From CAG-390 sp964522215 (GTDB lineage: Bacteria; Bacillota; Clostridia; Oscillospirales; CAG-272): 64,000 bases of DNA. The stretch covers positions 83,073 through 147,072 of the forward strand of contig CAZFVR010000002.1 of NCBI GenBank assembly GCA_964522215.1, read 5' to 3'. The notes beneath the pieces are model-generated. The model was not told where the DNA came from, made no database searches, and saw only the letters and a program-made list of their open reading frames with translations. The position numbers were made by a program, and so were the translations under genes. Shown here piece by piece: positions 8,148 through 17,021 of this stretch. The stretch's first letter is position 1. Each line of letters begins with the position of its first letter.

Positions 8148-8194
8148 AAAAGCATCTGCCGTGCGGGCGATAAGTCCGCCGGCGGATGCTTTTT
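8148..8194 (+). terminator. Rho-independent terminator after the GH20-like gene
   Basis: AAAAGCATC/GATGCTTTT arms with inner GC pairs enclose a loop around 8168-8175, and the downstream arm ends in a T-run. It lies 70 bases after the stop codon. Confidence 0.8.
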
Positions 8195-8264
8195 GCTTTA
8201 CCGCGCGGGAGAATTATATTATCATCTTTTATTTTCGATATCTGCGTAAAGATTTAATTTGTAC

Positions 8265-8293
8265 TTGCGGCGGCGGTCAGTTAGTGGTATAAT
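8265..8293 (+). promoter_or_regulatory. Promoter of the PHP/lamin-tail gene
   Basis: TTGCGG (8265-8270) and TATAAT (8288-8293) are separated by 17 bases, about 80 bases before the start codon. Confidence 0.7.
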
Positions 8294-8375
8294 TATTATG
8301 GATACATTTAATGTAGCATATAATGCAACGCTTGATCCATTATTCTGATCATCACTCCGGGAAAGGGGAAAACCA

Positions 8376-11300
8376 ATGAATACTATCGGTAAGGACAACA
8401 TAAAACTGTGGCATTCACCCGCGGCATATGCCGTGGTGGGGCACGGACAGGCTATATTTGCGGCTATCGAGCATTCCGCGGCCACACTTGAGGGGGAGCT
8501 GCCGCCAAGACTTGAGCTTTCGCTCTTGCCCTGCGGTGCATCGGCGGAGACGCGCCAAATGACCCCGTGCGATTCCTTTTCATGCGGGGATCGTTCATTT
8601 GAGATATATTCGGCGCATATTCCCGCCGCGTTGATGACGGCTGGGCGGCTCTCCTATTCAATATCCGGCGGCGGCATGCGCGGTGACTATTCGCTTGAGG
8701 TCACATCTCTCCCCGAGCCTCCCCCGATAATTATAACCGAGATGTTTTTGAGGGCAAAGGGTGCGGAGCACGCCGCGTACCTTGAGCTTTGCGCTGCGGG
8801 CGGCAGGGATGTGGATCTTTATGATTGGGAGCTTATGCTCATCTCCGAGCTGACCTCCCCTGTGCGCTATCCGCTGGCACTTGAGCGCGGGACTATCCTG
8901 CACGCGGGCGAGGTGGCGGCATGGTGGCCGATAATGCAGCGCAATTTCGGCATAGGCAAGTCGGGGCGCGATGCCACGACACCTACCGATTTTTGCGCGG
9001 ATCTTAATTCAATGTACTATCCGCCCGTTCCCCCGGCAGATCCTGCGGAGATAAGGATAATTTCGGCCGGATACGCCGAGCGTGGTGAGGATGGAGCGGT
9101 GCAGGTCAAGGTCGATGTTGAGCCGTTCCCGTATGAATACAACCCTTGGATTATAAGCCTTGTACCGCGCGGAGGAGATACGGCGGATGCCGTTTACACG
9201 CTTACCTATAACAATGTCTGGGGCAGGTGGGATGCGCATGTGCGCCGCGCCTCCGAGTGGGGGATCGATCTGCGCCACCCCAATGTTGCGGTAAATCTGC
9301 GCCATAATGCCGACCCGACTCCCGGGCTGCTCAGTCCCATGCAGGCACTGCCGAACGCTGACTCTCCCGCGCCGCTTATCCTGCCGCTCGCGCCCGAGGG
9401 GGATCTTTATATCGGTGACGAGAGGCATGAGATAGTATTTGCCGCGCTGACCCCGAATGGGGAGAGCACCGTGACCGCCGCTTGGGCTGATGTTGCGGCA
9501 GACGGCAAGACCGTTCGCCTTAATGCCGTGGCGGGGGAGGATGGCCTTTGGCATGCATCGATCCCGCGCAAGCTCATTGAGCGCATGTCGCGGCTTGAAT
9601 ATTCCATTGGTGCAACAAACGGCACTCGTGATACGGTGGTGAGGTCACTTACTGCCGCCGTGTTCGATAACGCAGGTCCGCGCATCCTCTCCATGCGCCC
9701 CACACAGCACTACGCATATGACATTGGCGGGAATTTGGATATAACGGCAAGCTGGTTCGATATCTCCGGCGTGCGTCTCTCCGAGTGCCGCCTGCTGCTT
9801 GATGGTCGCGATACTACATTTGCGGCGGATTGGAGTGCGGATGGTGTGCGCCTTGCGGCGCCGCACCTCATGCGGGCGGGAGATCACACTCTGCGCCTTG
9901 AACTTTGTGATATGCTCGGCAACAAGACCGTGCGACGAGTGGAATTTTCGGTCTCGGATATGAGCGAGCTTTTTGCCTATCGCGGCGAAGTGCATACACA
10001 CACGTCTACCTCCGATGGCGTTGGCACGCCTGCCGATGCTTACAGGTACGCGCGTGACGTTGGCGGAGTTGACTATTTTGCCGTGACAGACCATTCGCAT
10101 TATGTGGTGGATGACGAGGAGTCGCAGGATCGCCTGATCGAGGTGGCGGACGAATTTGAAGATCCGGGTCACTTTGCGGCGCTTTACGGATACGAGATGA
10201 CTTGGAACATGAAGTGCGGTTACTGGGGTCATATGAATGTACTCGGTGCATCCGAGATACAAAACCGCATATTTACCACCACGCTCCCCGAGCTTTACAG
10301 CAGGTTATCCGAGGATAGCTCCGCTGTTGCAATGTTCAACCACCCCGGCTACCCTTGGGGCAACTTTGATGAGTTTGCCTACCTCACCCCCGGAGCTGAT
10401 GAGCATGTTTGCCTCTCCGAGATACGCGAGGGGTCATATGATCGCGAGTATGCCGCATCCCTTGCCGCGGGCTGGCATACGGGACCGGTTTCAAATGAGG
10501 ATAACCACTCTGCTAACTGGACTACGGCCAGACGCGCCATTGGCTTTGTTTTGGCACCGTCCCTGACCCGCGAGAATATAATGGATGCCTTTAGGGCGCG
10601 CCGAACCTATACCGCGGCCGAGCCCACGCTTAAGATCAAATACCGCGTAAACGGACAATGGCTCGGCTCTCGCCTTAATGCCCCGGAAAAGCTTGATTTT
10701 GATATTGATATCTCCACCGAGGATGAGGGCGGTATCGGCAGGATCGAGATAGTGGCAGAGGATAATATAGTCGTTGCATCAAAAAACGCGGGTGCGCGGC
10801 GTTCTGTAAAATGGACACCCACTCTACTCCCGGAATTTGATTATTACTACCTGCGCATAACGGCACACGGTAAGTATTCGGTCACCGCCCCCGTTTGGAT
10901 AGAAAACAGGCGGCAGGTGACTATCGGTGCTATCGAGAGCGGAATGTCATACAACACGCGCCTTGGCACTGCCGTGCGCCTGCGCGTGACTAATTCCGGC
11001 GAGGATAAATTGCGCGATGTTCGCGCCGAGCTTTATATCTCAAGCACCGCGGGACTGGACATCAGGGACGAGGAGCCGTATTGCGTGGTGCATTGCGGTG
11101 ATATGTCGGCGGGCAGGTCTGTTCGCATCAGCCGTTCCGTTCCCGAGCATGCTGATCTGCGCAGGCTCTGTGTTGTTGTAACGGCAGAGGTGGACGGCAC
11201 TCGCCGTGCCATGGCGACTGCATCTACCATCATTTCGCCGGTAACGATAACCGAGGTGCTGCCCTACAGCATGGCGGCGGAGCACGGCGGCGTCATGATA

Positions 11301-11993
11301 GATGATCCCTATCCTTACCTTACGCTCTACAATTCCTCATCTCGCGCACAGGAGCTTGGAGGAATGACCCTCAGGCTTTGGCACACCACGGGCAAAGCAC
11401 CAAGCGAGGCTCGCACATGGCGCATCCCGGCGGGGACTGTGATCGCGCCGCGCTCCGCCCTTGTTGTTTGGGTCCGCTCGGCAGAGGCAGAAGCGGCAGG
11501 GCTGGGCGTTGACGATTTTAACGCCTGCTACGGCACTACCCTTAAGGCGGGGGAGGATATCATAATCTGCAATAAGGCGATACTATCGCACTCCGAGTTC
11601 GGACGTCGCCTTGAGCTGGTGTCGGGTGAGGTCATCTCTCGCGTGCATTGGAACTACGGTATGGCGTTTGACGGCGATGCGCATCGCGGTCGAGCACGCA
11701 GATATCTAAAGCGCGCGGGGCTTTATCCAACATCAACGCCGATAGGACTTTTTGATCCCACACCCGGATACATCAGCGATGAACAGCGCACACCCGAGAT
11801 CCCCACATCTCCCGCACGCGGCGAGAAACGCAACATGAAACGCGGTGTGGCGAGAGATCAAAAGCTAAAGGCACGCCGCGAGAGACTGAGGCGCACAAAC
11901 AGCGAAACGGCGGCCCTTGCGGCACTTTCCGCCGCCGCGGTCGGTACTGCAGCGGCACTTGCGGCCGTGATTGGCGGACGATCAAAAAAATGA
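8376..11993 (+). CDS. Large PHP-domain metallohydrolase with two lamin-tail-like domains
   Basis: This 1205-residue protein has a PHP domain starting at RGEVHTHTSTSDG (His540), followed by DYFAVTDHSH, FNHPGYPWG and SNEDNHSAN, the metal-binding motifs of the PHP superfamily of phosphoesterases. Segments beginning IIITEMFLRAKG (about residue 117) and VTITEVLPYS (about 955) both look like lamin-tail-like beta domains (ITEV/ITEM opening, aromatic and Gly pattern). Regions around 430-530 and 800-950 look like Ig-type beta domains. The C-terminus ends in a basic stretch, an Ala-rich hydrophobic segment (about 1180-1200) and RSKK. There is no N-terminal signal peptide, which is odd because such architectures are usually extracellular. 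The ATG has AAAGGGG upstream. Substrate is unknown. Confidence 0.82.
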   Translation: MNTIGKDNIKLWHSPAAYAVVGHGQAIFAAIEHSAATLEGELPPRLELSLLPCGASAETRQMTPCDSFSCGDRSFEIYSAHIPAALMTAGRLSYSISGGGMRGDYSLEVTSLPEPPPIIITEMFLRAKGAEHAAYLELCAAGGRDVDLYDWELMLISELTSPVRYPLALERGTILHAGEVAAWWPIMQRNFGIGKSGRDATTPTDFCADLNSMYYPPVPPADPAEIRIISAGYAERGEDGAVQVKVDVEPFPYEYNPWIISLVPRGGDTADAVYTLTYNNVWGRWDAHVRRASEWGIDLRHPNVAVNLRHNADPTPGLLSPMQALPNADSPAPLILPLAPEGDLYIGDERHEIVFAALTPNGESTVTAAWADVAADGKTVRLNAVAGEDGLWHASIPRKLIERMSRLEYSIGATNGTRDTVVRSLTAAVFDNAGPRILSMRPTQHYAYDIGGNLDITASWFDISGVRLSECRLLLDGRDTTFAADWSADGVRLAAPHLMRAGDHTLRLELCDMLGNKTVRRVEFSVSDMSELFAYRGEVHTHTSTSDGVGTPADAYRYARDVGGVDYFAVTDHSHYVVDDEESQDRLIEVADEFEDPGHFAALYGYEMTWNMKCGYWGHMNVLGASEIQNRIFTTTLPELYSRLSEDSSAVAMFNHPGYPWGNFDEFAYLTPGADEHVCLSEIREGSYDREYAASLAAGWHTGPVSNEDNHSANWTTARRAIGFVLAPSLTRENIMDAFRARRTYTAAEPTLKIKYRVNGQWLGSRLNAPEKLDFDIDISTEDEGGIGRIEIVAEDNIVVASKNAGARRSVKWTPTLLPEFDYYYLRITAHGKYSVTAPVWIENRRQVTIGAIESGMSYNTRLGTAVRLRVTNSGEDKLRDVRAELYISSTAGLDIRDEEPYCVVHCGDMSAGRSVRISRSVPEHADLRRLCVVVTAEVDGTRRAMATASTIISPVTITEVLPYSMAAEHGGVMIDDPYPYLTLYNSSSRAQELGGMTLRLWHTTGKAPSEARTWRIPAGTVIAPRSALVVWVRSAEAEAAGLGVDDFNACYGTTLKAGEDIIICNKAILSHSEFGRRLELVSGEVISRVHWNYGMAFDGDAHRGRARRYLKRAGLYPTSTPIGLFDPTPGYISDEQRTPEIPTSPARGEKRNMKRGVARDQKLKARRERLRRTNSETAALAALSAAAVGTAAALAAVIGGRSKK

Positions 11994-12079
11994 TAAAGGT
12001 CGATGCCCCACATGAGGGGCTTTGGCGATCGACTCCTTGAGATCCTCACATAAAAAACAAAAAAGAACTTAAAAACAAA

Positions 12080-12102
12080 AAGCCCCGCTGCGGCGGGGCC
12101 GG
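12080..12102 (+). other. GC hairpin in the manA leader
   Basis: GCCCCGC and GCGGGGC arms pair just upstream of the manA ribosome binding site (GGGGGGAG). It has no T-run, so it may be a weak terminator or a structure influencing manA translation. Confidence 0.4.
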
Positions 12103-12114
12103 GGGGAGACTAAA

Positions 12115-13089
12115 ATGGCAGAGATCTATCCTATGCATATTTCCTATACGTCAAGATCCCCGATATGGGGCGGCAAAACGCTCGCACAGCGCTTTGGCAA
12201 GACCACAGCGGGGGGCAATAACGCGGCGGATGTTAACATAGGCGAGACGTGGGAGCTTTCGGTGCGGCAGGATGCCATGAGCCGCATACTTGATGGCAGA
12301 TACGCCGGCATGTCGCTTGCGGAGTATATCGACCTCAGCGGCGGCGCGGCGGTGGGAGAGGGCTTTGCGCCGGGTGATAACTTTCCTCTGCTTATAAAGT
12401 TTATCGATGCCGCCGACAGGCTGTCGGTGCAGGTACACCCTGATGACGATTACGCTGCCCGCATCGAGGGTGGCAACGGCAAGACCGAGATGTGGTATAT
12501 CATCGCCGCCGAGCCGGGCGCGGAGCTTATAATGGGGCTTTGCGACGGCATAGATCCCGCCGAATTTCGCGCGGTGGCAAGGCGCGGGGAGGATGTATCC
12601 CCCCTGCTTTGCCGCAAAAAGGTGCGGGCGGGGGAGTGCTTTTTCATCCCCTCCGGCATGATACACGCCATAGGCAGAGGAATACTTATAGCCGAGATAC
12701 AGCAAAACTGCGACCTTACCTATCGCGTTTGGGACTGGGCGCGTGTGGATAGCTCGGGGCGGCCGCGCGAGCTGCATGTGGAGCGCGCTTGCGAGGTTGT
12801 GCGCGCATTTACGCCCGCCGAGGTCGAGGCGAAGAGGTTTGAATGCTCCCGTGCCGACGATGTGCTTGCCTCCTGCAGGTATTTTACCGTAAAGCTCGGC
12901 CAAGGTGGCAACAGCTTTACGGCGGGGGCGGATTCCTTTAATTCTGTTCTCTGCTTTGAGGGGCAGGGGACTGTGGAATGGTCGGGCGGCAGTGTTGCTC
13001 TTGCGGCGGGTGACAGCATTTTTATACCCGCGGGTCTTGGAGATTATACCCTCCGCGGCAACGTCCGCGCACTGATAAGCCGGGTGTGA
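12115..13089 (+). CDS. manA: Mannose-6-phosphate isomerase, class I
   Basis: The 324-residue protein interconverts mannose-6-phosphate and fructose-6-phosphate with a zinc ion. Motifs seen in order are SPIWGGKTLAQRFG, GETWELSV, LSVQVHPDDDYA (zinc-binding His), KTEMWYIIAAEPGAEL (zinc-binding Glu) and the long FIPSGMIHAIGRG segment followed by IAEIQQNCDLTYRVWDW. A second cupin fold closes the protein (GDSIFIPAGLGDYTL). Length is typical for the short Gram-positive class. A GGGGGGAG site precedes the ATG. The gene is convergent with rplJ-rplL and shares the hairpin at 13115-13140. It feeds mannose into glycolysis or supplies mannose-6-phosphate for glycan synthesis. Confidence 0.93.
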   Translation: MAEIYPMHISYTSRSPIWGGKTLAQRFGKTTAGGNNAADVNIGETWELSVRQDAMSRILDGRYAGMSLAEYIDLSGGAAVGEGFAPGDNFPLLIKFIDAADRLSVQVHPDDDYAARIEGGNGKTEMWYIIAAEPGAELIMGLCDGIDPAEFRAVARRGEDVSPLLCRKKVRAGECFFIPSGMIHAIGRGILIAEIQQNCDLTYRVWDWARVDSSGRPRELHVERACEVVRAFTPAEVEAKRFECSRADDVLASCRYFTVKLGQGGNSFTAGADSFNSVLCFEGQGTVEWSGGSVALAAGDSIFIPAGLGDYTLRGNVRALISRV

Positions 13090-13102
13090 TGCCGGGCGGG
13101 GA

Positions 13103-13140
13103 AAATAAAAAGAAACAGCCGAGCGATAACGCTCGGCTGT
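13103..13140 (-). terminator. Terminator of rplJ-rplL (possibly bidirectional)
   Basis: Arms ACAGCCGAGCG (13115-13125) and CGCTCGGCTGT (13130-13140) enclose ATAA. On the minus strand the hairpin is followed by a T-rich tract (13103-13114), so it ends the ribosomal transcript; manA converges from the other side. Confidence 0.85.
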
Positions 13141-13173
13141 CCCTTTACAGCAGGATTTGTTGTATAGGGTCGA

Positions 13174-13554
13174 TTATTTGATCTCGACAGTAGCGCCGGC
13201 CTCGGTGAGCTGAGCCTTGATGGACTCTGCCTCATCCTTGGAGCAGCCTTCCTTGAGAGTCTTGGGAGCGCCCTCAACGAGCTCCTTAGCTTCCTTAAGT
13301 CCGAGACCTGTGATCTCGCGAACGACTTTGATAACGCCGAGCTTGCTGGAGCCGAAACTTGCAAGAACAACATCAAATTCGGTCTTCTCTTCAGCAGCGG
13401 CGGGAGCAGCTGCGCCACCGGCAACAGGGCCGGAGACCATAGCGGCGGCGGAGACGCCAAAGGTTTCCTCTACCTCTTTAACAAGGTCAGAGAGTTCAAG
13501 AATGGTAAGAGCTTTTATCTCTTCTACGATAGCAGTAATCTTTTCGGATGCCAT
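13174..13554 (-). CDS. rplL: Ribosomal protein bL12 (L7/L12)
   Basis: The 126-residue acidic protein has the two-part L12 structure: an N-terminal helical dimerisation domain (ITAIVEEIKALTILELSDLVKEV), an Ala/Gly-rich hinge near residues 38-55, and a C-terminal globular domain containing the factor-binding face (KLGVIKVVREITGLGLKEAK). It recruits translation GTPases to the ribosomal stalk. It follows rplJ by 60 bases. Immediate termination downstream shows that rpoB and rpoC are not attached, unlike the common bacterial order. Confidence 0.97.
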   Translation of the reverse strand: MASEKITAIVEEIKALTILELSDLVKEVEETFGVSAAAMVSGPVAGGAAAPAAAEEKTEFDVVLASFGSSKLGVIKVVREITGLGLKEAKELVEGAPKTLKEGCSKDEAESIKAQLTEAGATVEIK

Positions 13555-13614
13555 TTCAGTAATCCTCCTAAAATGAATAGATTAATATTTTTAAATTTCA
13601 GATCCGCGGACCTA

Positions 13615-14148
13615 TCAGGCCTCTGCGGGAGCGGCTTCTGCCGCGGGGGCTTCCTCCGCGTCCTTCTTGGATGCGGCGTCAAGCACAAATGCGAGCTTGT
13701 AAAGCGGGCTGAGCAAGCTGCCAAGCAGTTTGCTGACGAGAACTTCCTTGGAAGGAGTCTGGGCGAGCTCGATTACCTGAGCCTCGTCGAGGACCTTGCC
13801 GTCTACGTATCCTGTCAAAAGCTTGAAGGATTCGATCTTGTCGGCGTATTCCTTAAGGATCTTCGCGGGTGCAACCGCGTCGTTCTCGCTGATCGCAATA
13901 GCGGTCATGCCGGTGAGGTGCTGTTTGATCTCCGAGTATCCGCACTCGTCGCAGGCTCTGCCGGTCAGGGTGTTTTTAACGACCATATACTTAACGCCTG
14001 CTTCACGCAGTGCCTTACGCATCTTGGTATCGTCATCAACGGTAATGCCCTGATAATTGACAATAACGCCGGAAACGGAATTACGGATCAGTTCGGAAAG
14101 GTCGGAAACAACCTGCTGCTTTTGCTCAAGTATGGCGTTGCTGGGCAT
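13615..14148 (-). CDS. rplJ: Ribosomal protein uL10
   Basis: The 177-residue protein is the stalk base that binds 23S rRNA and carries L12 dimers. The N-terminal RNA-binding domain reads ILEQKQQVVSDLSELIRNS and VIVNYQGITVDDDTKMRKAL, and the C-terminal part carries the helical L12-binding segment. It ends in an Ala/Glu-rich tail. The ATG at 14148 has AGGAG eight bases upstream; the open frame continues to 14265 without a plausible start. It is preceded by an L10-type leader with a terminator-like hairpin, so expression is expected to be controlled by L10 itself. rplK and rplA are not upstream. Confidence 0.96.
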   Translation of the reverse strand: MPSNAILEQKQQVVSDLSELIRNSVSGVIVNYQGITVDDDTKMRKALREAGVKYMVVKNTLTGRACDECGYSEIKQHLTGMTAIAISENDAVAPAKILKEYADKIESFKLLTGYVDGKVLDEAQVIELAQTPSKEVLVSKLLGSLLSPLYKLAFVLDAASKKDAEEAPAAEAAPAEA

Positions 14149-14189
14149 GTTATTATCTCCTTTGATCGTTGATCGGTCCCATAAAGGGT

Positions 14190-14329
14190 AAAAAAATATC
14201 TTTCTCCCGCGGAAAACGCTCCACGCCGAGAAAGACACGCAAAATATATTGAAGACGAACTTCAAGTATCGTGTTTACCTCGGCAGGGTGGCTTGCGCTT
14301 TTACGGGAACCTGCTGTCTTAAGTCAACG
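14190..14329 (-). ncRNA. L10-type leader with transcription attenuator
   Basis: Read on the minus strand, the leader starts near 14329 and contains GACAGCAGG...CCTGCCGAGG around 14275-14317, the conserved L10/L12-binding element of Firmicutes rplJ leaders as I know it. Further down, arms 14199-14206 and 14228-14235 (TCTTTCTC/GAGAAAGA) form a hairpin followed by a seven-T run at 14190-14196, a clear intrinsic terminator ahead of rplJ. This is expected to give negative feedback by attenuation. Confidence 0.75.
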
Positions 14330-14335
14330 GTTGAT

Positions 14336-14364
14336 ATTATACACGCATTTTTGCGTTTTGTCAA
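14336..14364 (-). promoter_or_regulatory. Consensus promoter of rplJ-rplL
   Basis: On the minus strand TTGACA (14364-14359) and TATAAT (14341-14336) are separated by exactly 17 bases. Confidence 0.85.
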
Positions 14365-14533
14365 TAGCTTTTTTGAAAAAAGTCGCGATTTCCTGCATTT
14401 TTTCTTTCCGATTTGATGCCGGGGGCGAAATTGGAGTGCCGCGTACACAATGAATTCATAATTTTGTATTATAATAGGGTCTGCAAAGGGCGCATGCCGC
14501 TCGGAAAGGACCCGGAGCTTTTTCGGTAACACT

Positions 14534-15562
14534 ATGGATACTAACACAAAGCAAATATCAAATAAAGATAATTTCGAAAAAAACAATAAAAAAGGACGGG
14601 GCAGCGCTCTGCCGCAGGTGAATGCTCGCCTGTGGGCTGTGCTCGTACTGTTCGCGGCTCTTGCGGCCGCCGTGCTCAGAACTGCGGCGATACTTTTCTC
14701 GTATGATGCCGAGATAGGCTATTTTGCACGCGGTACGGCTCTGCCGGTGCTTGCTGATGTTACCTGTATCGTCGGCACTGTTGCGGCTATCGGCTTTGCA
14801 TTCTTTTGCCGCCCGCGCTGCCGTGCGATATATAATGCCGGAGCACGTGCTTCCGCTCCGGTCTATTTTGCCACGGCTTATGCAGCGTTCGTGATGCTTG
14901 GGACCTTCATGCATGAGCTTTGGCGTTGCCTTAGCGAGCGCACTGCGGCATCCAATTTTGAAAAAGCCGCCGCGGTGGACAACGCGTACACCGCGCGCAG
15001 CTTGCGCATACAGGGCGTGCTTATTATCATCGGAATCATCGCCTCGGCCGTCTCCGCAGTCTATTTCTTTTGCAGGCTCAGCGGCAAGGGCTGGCGCGAG
15101 TGGTATGTGATACTGGGCTTTGCCCCGGGTATGCGCGGTGTTGCCGGCATGGCAACGATCTATTTTGATATGACGGTGGAGATGAACAGCCCCAACAAGA
15201 TGCTGCTTCAGCTGGCACTGATATCCGTTATGCTTTACTTCCTGCTTGAGCTGCGCATGCTGCTTGGCGAAAAAAAAGCGCGACCGCGTGCATATGCCGC
15301 TGTCGGTCTTGCCGCCACGGTGCTTACTGTCGCAGCGTCGGTATCGCTTATTGCGGCGTACTTTGCGGGGCAGGTGTCAAACGCGTATTTCTTTACCGAG
15401 TCTTTCTTCTGTTTTAATATGATGATATACATCATGGTGCGCACGGTGGCGTTTATTGAAGGGCCGTATACCAAGGCGGACGAGTTCGATGGTGCCGAGT
15501 GCGAGCCCGCCCCCGTGCCCGCGGATGCGGATGTGGATGACGAGCAGTGCAGCGGCAATTGA
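14534..15562 (+). CDS. Polytopic membrane protein of unknown function
   Basis: I do not recognise this 342-residue protein. After a hydrophilic, Asn/Lys-rich N-terminus (about 30 residues) it has roughly seven or eight hydrophobic helices, the first at WAVLVLFAALAAAVLRTAAIL and the last near MMIYIMVRTVAFIEG. The C-terminal 35 residues are acidic and Pro/Ala-rich (EPAPVPADADVDDE). A TATAAT at 14470-14475 lies upstream but I see no convincing -35 box, and the ribosome site before the ATG is weak, so the start is less certain than the frame. It faces away from rplJ and precedes a regulator gene on the same strand. Confidence 0.7.
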   Translation: MDTNTKQISNKDNFEKNNKKGRGSALPQVNARLWAVLVLFAALAAAVLRTAAILFSYDAEIGYFARGTALPVLADVTCIVGTVAAIGFAFFCRPRCRAIYNAGARASAPVYFATAYAAFVMLGTFMHELWRCLSERTAASNFEKAAAVDNAYTARSLRIQGVLIIIGIIASAVSAVYFFCRLSGKGWREWYVILGFAPGMRGVAGMATIYFDMTVEMNSPNKMLLQLALISVMLYFLLELRMLLGEKKARPRAYAAVGLAATVLTVAASVSLIAAYFAGQVSNAYFFTESFFCFNMMIYIMVRTVAFIEGPYTKADEFDGAECEPAPVPADADVDDEQCSGN

Positions 15563-15680
15563 TAAGATATTTGTGACCGAGAATTCCTACCTATTTATTA
15601 TATAGTATATATGATGGCATGACCGGCGGGAGGGAGATGCACCCCCGGGTGATCCCCGCCGCAGCTGTGGAGGCAATGAT

Positions 15681-16277
15681 ATGGGCGGCGTAGCGGCAAA
15701 CGCGAATGAGCGGATAAGATGGTTACATAAAAAGATAGCGGACGGTTCTTACCCCAATGCCGTCCGCCTTTCCGAGCGTTTTGGCGTTTCTCGCCGACAG
15801 GCCACGCGAGATGTTGAATATATGCGCCGCGAGCTTTCGGCGCCTATAGAATATGATAAGAGCAGACGCGGTTTTTACTATTCTGCGGATTTTGCGCTTC
15901 CGGCGACCATCAGTGTGGCACAGCCGGATGATTATGTTGAATGCATAGCCGCCATGGGCGATATCTCGGCGGCGGGCGGTGCTCGCAGCATTGGCGATAA
16001 TAGCGAGCTGACACAGATGAGCATTCCCTATACCGCGATACTCGAGATACCGGATAAGCTGACCGTCATAAAGCTCGGCCGCCTCATCAGTGGTCGTGTG
16101 CCCGCGCGGCGCGGCGACAAAAAGAGCAGATACATCTGCGAATTCGGCAGTGTTGAGGCCTTTTTGGGCGCTATAATGGCACTTGGGGCGCCGGTAACGA
16201 TAGTAAGCCCGGAGTGGCTGAGGCAAAGATTGCTTGAAAATGCCGAGTCACTTATAAAGGCTAACGGAGATGTGTGA
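15681..16277 (+). CDS. DeoR-like HTH regulator with short WYL-like C-terminal part
   Basis: The 198-residue protein begins with a winged helix-turn-helix of the HTH_11 type: RIRWLHKKIADGSYPNAVRLSERFGVSR and QATRDVEYMRRELSAPIEYD, the usual DNA-recognition helix plus the wing ending in RRGFYYS. The C-terminal part (about residues 100-195) is compatible with a WYL-type effector domain, ending SPEWLRQRLLENAESLIK as WYL regulators often do. It is short compared with the usual 300-residue WYL proteins. A GTGGAGG site precedes the ATG. The target is unknown; neighbours are an unknown membrane protein and the S10 cluster, which has its own promoter. Confidence 0.72.
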   Translation: MGGVAANANERIRWLHKKIADGSYPNAVRLSERFGVSRRQATRDVEYMRRELSAPIEYDKSRRGFYYSADFALPATISVAQPDDYVECIAAMGDISAAGGARSIGDNSELTQMSIPYTAILEIPDKLTVIKLGRLISGRVPARRGDKKSRYICEFGSVEAFLGAIMALGAPVTIVSPEWLRQRLLENAESLIKANGDV

Positions 16278-16330
16278 ATGTTGCACAAAAAATGCCGTGA
16301 AAAATCGTGAAAATTCTACATGCGATCCTA

Positions 16331-16359
16331 TTGCATAATTGCGTTATTTATAGTATAAT
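16331..16359 (+). promoter_or_regulatory. Promoter of the S10-spc-alpha cluster
   Basis: TTGCAT (16331-16336) and TATAAT (16354-16359) with a 17-base spacer lie about 350 bases upstream of rpsJ. No other promoter this strong was seen inside the cluster. Confidence 0.75.
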
Positions 16360-16365
16360 ATCAAA

Positions 16366-16690
16366 GCTTGATGTGCGAAGTGTGCGTTGAAGCGAAAGGT
16401 TGCCGTCGGGGTCTACCGCCGCGGCGGGTAATTTTCGTGGAGTATGTCCGTAAAAACGGGCGAGATCCGCTGATCGAACATGGTTCGTCTGCGGTGATGG
16501 GTAATGTCAAGCACCCCCCAGCGTATACCGGAGTTTGCCGGTCGTCTTGTCGTGACTGACGAGGTGGCAGATTTCGGGTTTTTGTATGAAGCAAAAAGAA
16601 ACGCGCGGGACGGTGCAAAAGCAAAAAGATCCCCCAAATGGAACGCAGTAACGCGCAAAAGCCACATTTTATTATACGCAGCGCGTAAAT
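16366..16690 (+). promoter_or_regulatory. Long S10-operon leader
   Basis: About 330 untranslated bases separate the promoter from rpsJ. The first part contains AGCGAAAGGTTGCC, a GC-rich hairpin-like stretch and GTGGAGTATGTCCG, which resembles the leader I associate with rpsJ operons of Clostridia. A 63-codon open frame crosses it but has no convincing start. A regulatory role, for example feedback by an operon protein, is inferred. No intrinsic terminator was recognised within it. Confidence 0.4.
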
Positions 16691-16709
16691 CCAAAAGGAG
16701 GAAAAAGAA

Positions 16710-17021
16710 ATGGCAGTAAAAGAGAAGATCAGGATCCGCCTTAAGAGCTACGACCACACATTGGTCGATGCGGCGGCCGCCAAGATCGTCGAGGTTGCAA
16801 AGCGCAACGGCGCCGAGGTCTCCGGTCCGATCCCGCTCCCCACGGAGAAGGAGATCGTCACCATCCTTCGTGCAGTCCATAAATACAAGGACAGCCGCGA
16901 GCAGTTCGAGCTTCGCAACCACAAGAGACTTATCGATATCGTTAAGCCTTCCAAGAAGCTGACCGAGGAGCTGATGAACATCGAGCTTCCCGCCGGCGTT
17001 GACATTCAGGTGACCCTCTGA
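16710..17021 (+). CDS. rpsJ: Ribosomal protein uS10
   Basis: The 103-residue protein is full length for S10 of the 30S head and also the NusE transcription factor. The family run IRIRLKSYDHTLVDAAAAKI and the segment GPIPLPTEKEIVTILRAVHK are seen, with LIDIVKPSKKLTEELMNIELPAGVDI near the end split across the expected loop. AAAAGGAGG precedes the ATG. It is the first gene of the cluster, behind a long leader, and is separated from rplC by an unusually long 160-base gap. Confidence 0.97.
   Translation: MAVKEKIRIRLKSYDHTLVDAAAAKIVEVAKRNGAEVSGPIPLPTEKEIVTILRAVHKYKDSREQFELRNHKRLIDIVKPSKKLTEELMNIELPAGVDIQVTL

Noticed and set aside
16368..16559. A 63-codon frame in the S10 leader
   Set aside because: No ribosome site, and the region looks like leader RNA rather than protein.
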